A DNA stretch of 64,000 nt from Actinomadura graeca (lineage in GTDB: Bacteria > Actinomycetota > Actinomycetes > Streptosporangiales > Streptosporangiaceae). Position 1 is the stretch's first letter, and every line of letters begins with the position of its first letter. Below the pieces are notes generated by a model, which did not search any database, was not told the DNA's origin, and worked only from the letters and a program-made list of their open reading frames with translations. The stretch lies in assembly GCF_019175365.1 (NCBI RefSeq), contig NZ_CP059572.1, positions 1 through 64,000 on the forward strand, written 5' to 3'. Positions 1 to 8,258 of the stretch are shown here, one piece after another. Made by a program: the position numbers and the translations under genes.

Positions 1-3000
1 GTTCCGAGGCGGCGCTGCTGGCCAAGGAGCTGGAGCAGGCCGGCGTCGGGCGCGGCGACCGCGTCGGCGTGCGCGTGCCGTCCGGCACCGCCGACCTGTA
101 CGTCGCGATCCTCGCCGTGCTCACCGCGGGCGCCGCGTACGTCCCCGTGGACGCCGACGACCCCGCCGAGCGCGCGGCGCTGGTCTTCGGCGAGGCGGGG
201 GTCTGCGCGGTCGTCGGCGAGGGCCGCGCGATCGCCCTCGGCGGCCTTCCCGGCGTCCCGTCCGGCCGTGCCGGGCGGCCGGAACCGGACGACGACGCGT
301 GGATCATCTTCACCTCCGGCTCCACCGGCAGGCCCAAGGGCGTCGCCGTCACCCACCGCAGCGCCGCCGCGTTCGTCGACGCCGAGGCCCGGCTGTTCCC
401 CGCCCGGCGGTCCGACCGCGTCCTCGCGGGCCTGTCGGTGGCGTTCGACGCGTCCTGTGAGGAGATGTGGCTGGCCTGGCGGCACGGCGCCTGCCTGGTG
501 CCCGCGCCGCGCTCGCTCGTGCGGACCGGCATGGACCTCGGGCCCTGGCTCGCCGCGCAGCGCATCACCGTCGTGTCGACCGTCCCGACCCTCGCCGCGC
601 TGTGGCCCGCCGAGTCCCTCGCCGGCATCCGGCTGCTGATCTTCGGCGGGGAGGCGTGCCCGCCGGAGCTGGCGGCGCGGCTCGCCGTCCCCGGCCGCCA
701 GGTCTGGAACACCTACGGCCCCACCGAGGCGACCGTGGTGGCCTGCGCCGCGCGGCTCGGCGGCGACGGCCCGGTCCGGATCGGGCTGCCGCTGGACGGC
801 TGGGACCTCGCCGTCGTCGACGGCGCCGGCGAGCCCGTCGCGCCCGGCGGGACGGGCGAGCTGGTGATCGGCGGCGTCGGCCTCGCCCGCTACCTCGACC
901 CCGCCAAGGACGCCGAGAAGTACGCGCCGCTGCCCTCCCTCGGCTGGGAGCGCGCCTACCGCAGCGGCGACCTGGTCAGGGCCGATCCCGCGGGCCTGGT
1001 GTTCGCCGGCCGCGCCGACGACCAGGTCAAGATCGGCGGCCGCCGGATCGAGCTGGGCGAGGTGGACGCCGCGCTCCAGGCGCTGCCCGGCGTCGCCGGG
1101 GCCGCCGCGGCCGTCCGCACGACCCCCGCCGGGCACCGGCTCCTGGTCGGCTACCTGGTCACCGGCGCCGGTTTCGACGCCGCCGCCGCCCGGAAAAGGC
1201 TCGGCGACGCGCTCCCGGCCTCGCTCGTCCCGCGCCTGGCCGAGGTGGACACGCTGCCCACCCGCACGTCCGGCAAGGTCGACCGGGACGCGCTGCCCTG
1301 GCCGCTGCCGGGCGCGGACGCGGCGGCCGGCGCGGGCGCCGGGCCGCTCACCGCCGCCGAGCGGTGGCTCGCCGGTTGCTGGGCCGAGGTGCTGGGGGAG
1401 GCCCCGGACGGCCCCGGCGCCGACTTCTTCGCCCTCGGCGGCAGCAGCCTCGGAGCCGCGCGCCTGGTCTCGGCCCTGCGCTCCCGCCACCCGTCCGTCG
1501 CTGTCGGCGACGTCTACGAGCACCCCACCCTCCGCGGCCTCGCCGCCCACCTCGGCGACGGCGAGCGGCAGGACGCCCCCGCCGCGCCCGCGCGCGCCGT
1601 CGCGCCGGTGCCGAGGCTCGCCGCCGCCGTCCAGGCGCTGCTGATGATCCCGCTGCTCACCCTCGGCGCGATGCGCTGGGTGACCGGGCTCGCGGTGTTC
1701 AACAACGTCACGGGGCTGCCCTGGGCGCCGGCGGTGCCGTGGTGGGCGGTGCTGGCGGGCGTGCTGCTGTTCGTCGCCCCGCCCGGCCGGATGGCCCTGT
1801 CCGCCGCCGGCGCGCGGCTCCTGCTGCGCGGGCTGCGGCCCGGCGCCTACCCGCGCGGCGGCGCCGTCCACCTGCGGCTGTGGGCGGCCGAGCAGCTCGC
1901 GGTCCGGCTGGGCGCGGCCGAGCTGTCGGCGGCCCCGTGGTTCGCGGTCTACGCCCGGGCGCTCGGCGCGCGGATCGGGCCCGACGTCGACCTGCACTCG
2001 CCGCCCCCGGTCACCGGGATGCTGCGGGTCGGCCGCGGCGCCGCGATCGAGCCCGAGACCGACCTCAGCGGGCACTGGCTGGACGGCGACGTGCTGCACG
2101 TCGGTGAGATCCGCGTCGGGGCCGGAGCCGCCGTCGGCGCCCGGGCCGTGCTGTTCCCCGGCGCCCGGATCGGCAAGAACGCCCAGGTGGCCGCGGGTTC
2201 GGCCGTGACGGGACGCGTCCCGGCGGGCCAGCGGTGGGCGGGTGCGCCCGCCGTCCGCCGCGGCAAGGCCCGGTGGCCCGCCGACGCCGCGCGCCCGCCC
2301 CGGCTGCGCCGCTGGACGCTCGCCTACGGCGCCACCGCCGTCCTGCTGGGCCTCCTGCCGCTGCTCGCCGCGCTGCCGGCCCTCGCCGTCCTCGGCGCAG
2401 CCCTGCGCGGCACCACCACCCTCGCAGGCGCGCTCGGCGCCGCCCTGCTCGCCGTGCCCGCCGCCACGCTCGCGGGCATGGCCGCGTTCGCCGCCGCCAC
2501 CCTGGCCGCCGTCCGGCTCCTCGGCCTCGGCCTCCGCGAGGGCGAGCACCCCGTGCACTCCGCGCAGGCGTGGCGGGCGTGGGCGTCGAGCCGGCTCATG
2601 GGGATGGCCCGCGTGTGGCTGTTCCCGCTGTACGCCAGCGTCCTCACCCCCGCCTGGCTGCGGGCCCTCGGCATGCGGGTCGGCCGGGACGTGGAGGCCT
2701 CGACCGTCCTGGCGCTGCCCGCCATGACCTCGGTCGCCGACGGCGCGTTCCTCGCCGACGATACGATGGTCGCGCCCTACGAGCTGGGCGGCGGGCGGAT
2801 GCGCGTCGCGCGGGCCCGCATCGGCAAGCGCGCCTTCCTCGGCAACTCCGGGATGACCGCGCCCGGCCGCAAGGTCCCCAAGGGCGGGCTGATCGGCGTG
2901 CTGTCGGCCGCCCCGAAGAAGGCCAAGGCCGGGGCGTCCTACCTCGGGATGCCCCCGGTGCGGCTGCGCCGCACCGCCGACGCCGCCGACCAGTCCCGCA

Positions 3001-3704
3001 CCTACCGCCCGTCCCGCGGGCTCCGGGCGGCGCGCGCGGCCGTCGAGGCGTGCAGGATCGTCCCGGCGGCGGCGAGCGTGGCCGTCGGGGTGCTGGCCGC
3101 CGCCGCGCTCGAAGGGCTCGCCGCCGCGTACGGGTCCGGCGCCGCGGCGCTGCTGGCCGGCCTCGTCCTCGCCGCCGCGGGCGTCCTCGCCGCCGCGGTC
3201 GCGACCGCCGCGAAATGGGCGCTCACCGGGCGGATCGCCCCCGGCGACCGGCAGCTGTGGAGCCCGTTCGTGTGGCGCAACGAACTCGCCGACAACTTCG
3301 TCGAGGTCCTCGCCGCGCCCTGGTTCGCCGAGCCGTGGCTCGGCACCGCCCCCCTCAACCTGTGGCTGCGCTCCCTCGGCGCGCGCATCGGACGCGGCGT
3401 CTGGTGCGCCACGTACTGGCTCCCCGAGGCCGACCTCGTCCGGCTCGGCGACGGCGCGTGCGTCAATCCGGGCTGTGTCCTGCAGACCCACCTGTTCCAC
3501 GACCGGATCATGAGGGTCGGCCCGGTCGTGCTGGAGGCCGGTGCGACGCTAGGCTCCAACGGGGTGGTCCTCCCCGCGGCCTCGCTGGGGGAGGGCACCA
3601 CGGTCGGACCCGCGTCCCTGGTCACGCGCGGCGAGCAGCTGCCCGCCGGCACCCGGTGGCTCGGCAATCCGATCGCGGCCTGGGCCCCCGGCGACCACGA
3701 CTGA
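1..3704 (+). CDS. Pls/PosA-type non-ribosomal peptide synthetase (5' end outside window)
   Basis: The reading frame is open from base 3, so the start lies upstream. Order of parts: adenylation domain to about nt 1300 (FTSGSTGRPKG core, NTYGPTEAT, YRSGDLV, lysine in TSGKVDRDALP), carrier domain with LGGSSLG (attachment serine codon near nt 1446), then six hydrophobic segments interleaved with three acyltransferase-like blocks carrying hexapeptide-repeat features (about nt 1940-2260, 2660-2960, 3380-3690). This A-T-(membrane-C)x3 layout is that of epsilon-poly-L-lysine synthetase, which activates one basic amino acid and polymerises it at the membrane. The specificity positions read D-A-E-S-I-G-T-V-V-K, close to the published lysine code, so lysine or another basic amino acid is my inferred substrate. 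An M1 peptidase gene follows 32 bp downstream. Confidence 0.9.
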   Translation, partial: SEAALLAKELEQAGVGRGDRVGVRVPSGTADLYVAILAVLTAGAAYVPVDADDPAERAALVFGEAGVCAVVGEGRAIALGGLPGVPSGRAGRPEPDDDAWIIFTSGSTGRPKGVAVTHRSAAAFVDAEARLFPARRSDRVLAGLSVAFDASCEEMWLAWRHGACLVPAPRSLVRTGMDLGPWLAAQRITVVSTVPTLAALWPAESLAGIRLLIFGGEACPPELAARLAVPGRQVWNTYGPTEATVVACAARLGGDGPVRIGLPLDGWDLAVVDGAGEPVAPGGTGELVIGGVGLARYLDPAKDAEKYAPLPSLGWERAYRSGDLVRADPAGLVFAGRADDQVKIGGRRIELGEVDAALQALPGVAGAAAAVRTTPAGHRLLVGYLVTGAGFDAAAARKRLGDALPASLVPRLAEVDTLPTRTSGKVDRDALPWPLPGADAAAGAGAGPLTAAERWLAGCWAEVLGEAPDGPGADFFALGGSSLGAARLVSALRSRHPSVAVGDVYEHPTLRGLAAHLGDGERQDAPAAPARAVAPVPRLAAAVQALLMIPLLTLGAMRWVTGLAVFNNVTGLPWAPAVPWWAVLAGVLLFVAPPGRMALSAAGARLLLRGLRPGAYPRGGAVHLRLWAAEQLAVRLGAAELSAAPWFAVYARALGARIGPDVDLHSPPPVTGMLRVGRGAAIEPETDLSGHWLDGDVLHVGEIRVGAGAAVGARAVLFPGARIGKNAQVAAGSAVTGRVPAGQRWAGAPAVRRGKARWPADAARPPRLRRWTLAYGATAVLLGLLPLLAALPALAVLGAALRGTTTLAGALGAALLAVPAATLAGMAAFAAATLAAVRLLGLGLREGEHPVHSAQAWRAWASSRLMGMARVWLFPLYASVLTPAWLRALGMRVGRDVEASTVLALPAMTSVADGAFLADDTMVAPYELGGGRMRVARARIGKRAFLGNSGMTAPGRKVPKGGLIGVLSAAPKKAKAGASYLGMPPVRLRRTADAADQSRTYRPSRGLRAARAAVEACRIVPAAASVAVGVLAAAALEGLAAAYGSGAAALLAGLVLAAAGVLAAAVATAAKWALTGRIAPGDRQLWSPFVWRNELADNFVEVLAAPWFAEPWLGTAPLNLWLRSLGARIGRGVWCATYWLPEADLVRLGDGACVNPGCVLQTHLFHDRIMRVGPVVLEAGATLGSNGVVLPAASLGEGTTVGPASLVTRGEQLPAGTRWLGNPIAAWAPGDHD

Positions 3705-3736
3705 CCCCGGAGGACCCGACCGTCCGTGAGCACCGC

Positions 3737-5041
3737 ATGAAGGCGCCCTCCGGCCGCGGAGGCGCCCCCTACTTCCCCGACCACGGCGACGGCGGGTACG
3801 GCGTCCGGCACTACGACCTCGACCTGGAGTACCGGGTCGGCCCGAACCGGCTCGGCGGCACGGCGCGTCTGTCGGCGGTCGCCGCCGCCCGCCTCGACCG
3901 GTTCGCCCTGGACCTCGGGGCGTTCCGGATCGGCAAGGTCCTCGTGGACGGCGGCCCCGCGCGGTTCCGGCACCGGCACGGGAAACTGCACGTCACCCCC
4001 GTCCGGCCGATAGCGCGGGACGCCGCGTTCACCGTCGAGGTCCGCTACACCGGCAACCCCTCCCCGGTGTCCAGCCTCTGGGGCGGGCTCGGCTGGGAGC
4101 AGCTCACCGACGGCTCGATCGTGGCCGGGCAGCCGATCGGCGCGCCCTCCTGGTTCCCCTGCAACGACCGCCCCGGCGACAAGGCCCGCTACCGGATCGC
4201 GGTGACCACCGCGTCGGCCTACGAGGCCGTCGCGAACGGGCGGCTGGTGGAGCGGCGGCGCGTCGGCGCGACCACCACCTGGGTGTACGAGCAGGACGAG
4301 CCCATGGCGACGTACCTGGCGAGCGTGCAGATCGGCCGCTACCAGTTCCTGGAGCTGGCCGGGCCCGTCCCGCAGCGCGTCTACTACCCCTCGGCCGCCG
4401 AGCGGCGCGTCCGGCACGACTTCGGCCGCCAGGGCGCGATGATCGAGGCGTTCACCCGCCTGTTCGGCCGGTACCCCTTCGGCGCCTACACCGTCGTGGT
4501 CGCCGACGACGAGCTGGAGATCCCCGTCGAGGCGCAGGGCATGTCGATCTTCGGGACCAACCACGTGGACGGCGCCCGCGGCCAGGAGCGGCTCGTCGCG
4601 CACGAACTGGCCCACCAGTGGTTCGGCAACAGCCTCACGGTGGCGTCCTGGAGCGACATCTGGCTGCACGAGGGCTTCGCCACCCACGCCGAGTGGCTGT
4701 GGTCGGAGGCGTCCGGCGGCGAGCCCGCCGCCGCGCACGCCGAGCGCTGGCACGCCCGCCTGGCCGAGGAGCCCCAGGACCTCGTCCTCGCCGATCCCGG
4801 CGCGCGGCACCTGTTCGACGACCGCGTCTACAAGCGGGGCGCGCTCGTCCTGCACGCGCTCCGCCGCGTCGTCGGCGACGAGGCGTTCTTCCGGACCATG
4901 CGGGAATGGACCGCCGCCCACCGGCATGGGACGGTGACGACCGGGGAGTTCACCGCCCTCGCCGGACGGGTCGCGGAGCGCCCGCTCGACGCGTTCTTCA
5001 CGGCCTGGCTGCGCGAGAAGGACCTGCCGCCGCTGCCCTGA
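3737..5041 (+). CDS. M1 family metallopeptidase
   Basis: 434 aa zinc aminopeptidase-like protein. The zinc site is complete: HELAHQ with H289, catalytic E290 and H293, and the third ligand E312 in WLHEGFA, spaced as in the M1 family; an exopeptidase-type substrate pocket motif VEAQGMS precedes it. No signal peptide is visible, so it is probably cytoplasmic. It is shorter than four-domain M1 enzymes and resembles the two-domain actinobacterial type. The ATG at 3737 begins the recognisable domain; a GGAGG lies about 24 bp upstream, which is distant, so the start is moderately certain. It follows the peptide synthetase on the same strand. M1-type enzymes are known to degrade epsilon-poly-lysine in producing streptomycetes, which suggests product turnover or self-protection here (inference). 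Confidence 0.88.
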   Translation: MKAPSGRGGAPYFPDHGDGGYGVRHYDLDLEYRVGPNRLGGTARLSAVAAARLDRFALDLGAFRIGKVLVDGGPARFRHRHGKLHVTPVRPIARDAAFTVEVRYTGNPSPVSSLWGGLGWEQLTDGSIVAGQPIGAPSWFPCNDRPGDKARYRIAVTTASAYEAVANGRLVERRRVGATTTWVYEQDEPMATYLASVQIGRYQFLELAGPVPQRVYYPSAAERRVRHDFGRQGAMIEAFTRLFGRYPFGAYTVVVADDELEIPVEAQGMSIFGTNHVDGARGQERLVAHELAHQWFGNSLTVASWSDIWLHEGFATHAEWLWSEASGGEPAAAHAERWHARLAEEPQDLVLADPGARHLFDDRVYKRGALVLHALRRVVGDEAFFRTMREWTAAHRHGTVTTGEFTALAGRVAERPLDAFFTAWLREKDLPPLP

Positions 5042-5124
5042 GCCTGCCGGGCCGGGCTTGCGCGGGCCGGTAAGGTGGTGGGTTTCGCCCGCACCCCGCC
5101 CCTCGCGCCCGGAGGTACGCGCCC

Positions 5125-7146
5125 ATGCCCGCCGAACCGTCCACGCTCGCCGCCGAGCGGGCCCATCTCGCCGCGTCCCGCGACGCGCTGCGCCGGATGC
5201 GCGAGCACGCGCGGGGATTGTCCGCGGACGCCGCGGCCGACTGGGTGTCCAGGCAGTTCCTGGAGTCGCTGCTCGACCAGCGGGTCGCCGCCCTCGCCGA
5301 CCATCCCGACACGCCGCTGTTCTTCGGGCGGATGGACCGCGACGCCGCGGTCCCCTCCGATCTCCCCGACGTGATGTACGTGGGGCGCAGGCACGTGCAC
5401 GACGGCCCGGAAGGACGGCCCCTCGTCCTGGACTGGCGCGCGCCGGTGTCCCGGGCGTTCTACCAGGCGGGCCCGGCCGACCCGATGGGCTGGCGGCTGC
5501 GGCGGCGGTTCGGCTTCCAGGGCGGCGAGCTGACCGCCTTCGAGGACGAGCCCCTCGACGGCCCGGCGGGCGGCGGGACGGGCCCGTCCAGGATCCTCAC
5601 CGACGAGATCGAGCGCCCCCGCACCGGGCCGATGCGCGACATCGTCGCCACGATCCAGCCCGACCAGGACGTGATCGTCCGCGCGGAGCTGCCGCGGACG
5701 GTGTGCGTGCAGGGCGCCCCCGGCACCGGCAAGACCGCCGTGGGCCTGCACCGCGCCGCCTACCTGCTGTTCACGCACCGCGAGCGGCTGTCGAAGTCCG
5801 GCGTGCTCATCGTCGGGCCCAACCGCGCGTTCCTGTCCTACATCTCCGCGGTGCTGCCCGCGCTCGGCGAGGTCCGCGTCGAGCAGGCGACCGTCGACGA
5901 CCTGCTCGGCGCGCCCGCGGGGGACGAACCGGCCGCCGTGTCCGCGCTCAAGGGCGACGCGCGGATGGCGCGGGTGGTCTCCCGGGCCCTGTGGGCGCAC
6001 GTCCGCAAACCCGAGGACGGCCTGGTCGTCACCCGCGGCGCGTCCCGCCACCGGCTCGCCGGCCACGAGGTCCGCGAGACCGCCGCCGCCCTGCGCGGCA
6101 CCACCCGCTACGGCAGCGGGAGGGCCGCGTTCGCCCAGCGGCTCGCCCACCGGATCCTGGTGCTGATGGAGCAGCGCGGCGAGGCGCCCGACGACCGCGT
6201 CCAGGACCAGGTCGCCCGGAGCGCGCCCGTCAGGCGGCTCCTCGACCAGGTGTGGCCCAAGGTCACCCCCGAGCAGGTCCTCTACCGGCTCCTGTCCGAC
6301 GCGGGCTTCCTGCGCACCGCCGCCAAGGGCGTCCTGGAGGAGGACGAGCAGGCGGCGCTGCTGTGGCGCAGGCCCGCACGCTCGCACCGGTCGGCCCGCT
6401 GGACCGCCGCCGACCGTGCCCTCCTGGACGAGCTGGGCGACCTCATCGAGCGCACCGCGTCCCTCGGGCACCTCGTCGTGGACGAGGCGCAGGACCTGTC
6501 GGCGATGCAACTGCGCGCCCTCGGCCGCCGGTGCGGGACGGGCTCGGCGACCGTCCTCGGCGACCTCGCGCAGGGCACCACCGCCTGGTCGGCGAGATCC
6601 TGGACGGACGTCCTCGCCCACCTCGGGCAGGAGGGGGAGGTCACCGAGCTGACCCTGGGGTTCCGGGTCCCCGGCACCGTCCTGGACTACGCCGCCCGCC
6701 TGCTCCCGCACGTCGCGCCGGAGCTGGAGAGGCCGCGGTCCCTGCGCGCCGGCGCCGGCGCGCTGGAGGTCCGCCGCGTCCCCGACCTGCTGCCCGCCGC
6801 CGTCCGGGCCGCCCGTGAGGCGCTGGAGCGGCCGGGGTCGGTCGGCCTGATCGTCCCCGACGCCGGCGCCGCGGCGCACGCGTCCGCGCTGGAGGCGGCC
6901 GGGCTCGCGCACGCGGTGCTCGGGCCCGGGCACGACGGCGCGGCGCGGCTGCTGGTCGTCCCCGCGGCCCTCGCCAAGGGCCTGGAGTACGACCACGTGA
7001 TCGTCGCCGAGCCCGCCGCCATCGCCGCCGCCGAAGAGCGCGGCCTCGCCCGCCTCTACGTGGCGCTGACCCGCGCCGTCACGTCCCTGACCGTCCTTCA
7101 CCAGGCCGACCTGCCGGCGGAACTGTGCGACCCGCCGGCGCCCTAG
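5125..7146 (+). CDS. HelD/HelR-family RNA polymerase-associated ATPase
   Basis: 673 aa UvrD/Rep-like superfamily 1 ATPase without a true DNA helicase role. Walker A GAPGTGKTA (K203) and Walker B DEAQDLS (from D453) are intact, and the N-terminal part has a coiled-coil-like arm followed by the DWRAPVSRAFY block typical of HelD proteins. Family members remove stalled RNA polymerase from DNA or nucleic acid from polymerase; the HelR subgroup also displaces rifamycins. I cannot tell which subgroup this is. Start ATG has GGAGG 10 bp upstream. The stop codon overlaps the stop of the convergent TetR gene by 4 bp. A sequence matching the left half of the rifamycin-associated element lies at 5054-5062, without a convincing right half. 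Confidence 0.85.
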   Translation: MPAEPSTLAAERAHLAASRDALRRMREHARGLSADAAADWVSRQFLESLLDQRVAALADHPDTPLFFGRMDRDAAVPSDLPDVMYVGRRHVHDGPEGRPLVLDWRAPVSRAFYQAGPADPMGWRLRRRFGFQGGELTAFEDEPLDGPAGGGTGPSRILTDEIERPRTGPMRDIVATIQPDQDVIVRAELPRTVCVQGAPGTGKTAVGLHRAAYLLFTHRERLSKSGVLIVGPNRAFLSYISAVLPALGEVRVEQATVDDLLGAPAGDEPAAVSALKGDARMARVVSRALWAHVRKPEDGLVVTRGASRHRLAGHEVRETAAALRGTTRYGSGRAAFAQRLAHRILVLMEQRGEAPDDRVQDQVARSAPVRRLLDQVWPKVTPEQVLYRLLSDAGFLRTAAKGVLEEDEQAALLWRRPARSHRSARWTAADRALLDELGDLIERTASLGHLVVDEAQDLSAMQLRALGRRCGTGSATVLGDLAQGTTAWSARSWTDVLAHLGQEGEVTELTLGFRVPGTVLDYAARLLPHVAPELERPRSLRAGAGALEVRRVPDLLPAAVRAAREALERPGSVGLIVPDAGAAAHASALEAAGLAHAVLGPGHDGAARLLVVPAALAKGLEYDHVIVAEPAAIAAAEERGLARLYVALTRAVTSLTVLHQADLPAELCDPPAP

Positions 7147-7748
7147 GCCCGCCGCGGCCGCCCCTGCGGGCCCGTCCCGCGTGCGGCGTCGGGGCGGAGC
7201 CCGTCGAAGACGATCCTCAGGACGTCGTCGCCCGCCCCCGCGCGCCCGGCCGCGTACGACAGCCCCGCCAGCAGCGCCGTCACCTGCGCCGGTTCCACGT
7301 CGGCGCGGACGGCACCGGCCTCCTGCGCCCTCCGCAGCAGTGCCCCGAGCTCGGACGCCAGCCCGGGGGCGGCCCGCCCTGCGGCCTCACCGGCGTCGCC
7401 GCCCGCCCAGGCCAGCGCTTCGGAGACCGCCCTCTCGGCCGCCGCCCGCCCCACGACGCGGGCGAGGAAGCCGAAGAACGCCGCGCCGGGGTCGTCCGCG
7501 TCCAGCAGGCCGCGCGCCTCCGCGGCCAGCCGCTCCAGCAGGGCGGCCAGGACGGCCTCCAGGAGCGACTCCTTGGTCGGGAAATGCCGGAACACCGTGC
7601 CGATCCCGACGCCCGCCTCCCGCGCGACCTCCTCGGTGGACGCCGACGCCCCCCGGGCCGCGAAGACGGCCTCGGCCGCGGCGAGCACCCGGGCGCGGTT
7701 GCGCACGGCGTCGGCGCGCGGGGGCCTCCCGGGCGGGGACGAGGTCAT
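7143..7748 (-). CDS. TetR/AcrR family transcriptional repressor
   Basis: 201 aa. The N-terminal helix-turn-helix (about residues 15-60, with EEVAREAGVGIGTVFRHFPTKE) is a classical TetR DNA-binding domain; the helical C-terminal part has a SBP_bac-unlike, YcdC/AefR-like ligand-binding fold of low conservation, so the ligand is unknown. I chose the ATG at 7748 because the HTH begins 15 residues later and the frame upstream of it is a mere extension into the promoter. It is divergent from the NTF2-like gene at 7834 and the 85-bp gap holds two matching inverted repeats placed on that gene's promoter, so it almost certainly represses it and probably itself. Confidence 0.9.
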   Translation of the reverse strand: MTSSPPGRPPRADAVRNRARVLAAAEAVFAARGASASTEEVAREAGVGIGTVFRHFPTKESLLEAVLAALLERLAAEARGLLDADDPGAAFFGFLARVVGRAAAERAVSEALAWAGGDAGEAAGRAAPGLASELGALLRRAQEAGAVRADVEPAQVTALLAGLSYAAGRAGAGDDVLRIVFDGLRPDAARGTGPQGRPRRA

Positions 7749-7762
7749 CGCGGCCTTTCCGT

Positions 7763-7792
7763 TTGACCGGGGGAGCCGGGACTCCCTACCTT
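7763..7792 (+). promoter_or_regulatory. Candidate sigma-70 promoter of the NTF2-like gene
   Basis: TTGACC (7763-7768) and TACCTT (7787-7792) are separated by 18 bp and precede the start codon at 7834 by about 40 bp. Operator copy 1 sits between the two hexamers and copy 2 covers the expected transcription start, an arrangement suited to repression. Confidence 0.55.
7771..7786. promoter_or_regulatory. TetR operator, copy 1
   Basis: Perfect inverted repeat GGGAG-N6-CTCCC inside the promoter spacer. It shares GGAGCnGGnACTCC with copy 2, whose centre is 27 bp away. Confidence 0.65.
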
Positions 7793-7797
7793 CTATT

Positions 7798-7813
7798 CGG
7801 AGCAGGAACTCCG
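7798..7813. promoter_or_regulatory. TetR operator, copy 2
   Basis: Perfect inverted repeat CGGAG-N6-CTCCG immediately downstream of the -10 hexamer. The inner twelve of fourteen bases equal copy 1, which makes chance unlikely. Confidence 0.65.
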
Positions 7814-7833
7814 ATTGTACGGGAGAGACAAGC

Positions 7834-8232
7834 ATGTCCGAGTTCGCCAGCCCCCGGGCCGTCTTCCAGCGGGTCATCGACGGGGTGACCGCACGGTGCA
7901 CGGAGGCCCTGCCACGCCTGTACGCGGAGGACGCGGTGATCGTCCCCCCCTTCGCCGGGGACGCCTCGCGCCTGGAGGGACGGGAGGCCCTGCGCGAGCA
8001 CTTCGCCCGGCTCGGGAGCCTGCCCGTCGAGATGACCGCGCGCAACGTCGTCGTCCACCAGACCGCCGACCCCGAGGTGATCGTCGCGGAGTTCGAGTAC
8101 GCGGGCCGCAACACCGAGACCGGCCGTGACTTCGTCGTCCCGAACATCGTGGTCCTGCGCGTCCGCAAGGGGCGCATCGTCGAGTCCCGGGACTACGCGC
8201 ACCACAGCGTGCTGGAGGCTGCGCTGGCGTGA
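7834..8232 (+). CDS. NTF2-like / SnoaL-fold protein
   Basis: 132 aa small alpha+beta-barrel protein. The pattern of an N-terminal helical pair, the YAEDAVIVPPF loop, and C-terminal strands ending with RIVESRDYAHH is that of ketosteroid isomerase-like SnoaL/NTF2 proteins, which bind or isomerise hydrophobic small molecules or serve as accessory domains. No residues allow a specific reaction to be assigned. ATG at 7834 is preceded by GGGAGAG about 7 bp upstream. It is expressed from the TetR-operator-bearing promoter in the divergent gap, so it is likely induced by the TetR ligand and may act on that ligand (inference). Confidence 0.82.
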   Translation: MSEFASPRAVFQRVIDGVTARCTEALPRLYAEDAVIVPPFAGDASRLEGREALREHFARLGSLPVEMTARNVVVHQTADPEVIVAEFEYAGRNTETGRDFVVPNIVVLRVRKGRIVESRDYAHHSVLEAALA

Positions 8233-8258
8233 CGCCCCCGGCGGCGGGGGCGGCGGGC

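Noticed and set aside
3002..7101. Long minus-strand open frames opposite the peptide synthetase, M1 peptidase and HelD-family genes
   Set aside because: Low-complexity translations without domains; the plus-strand genes carry complete catalytic motifs.
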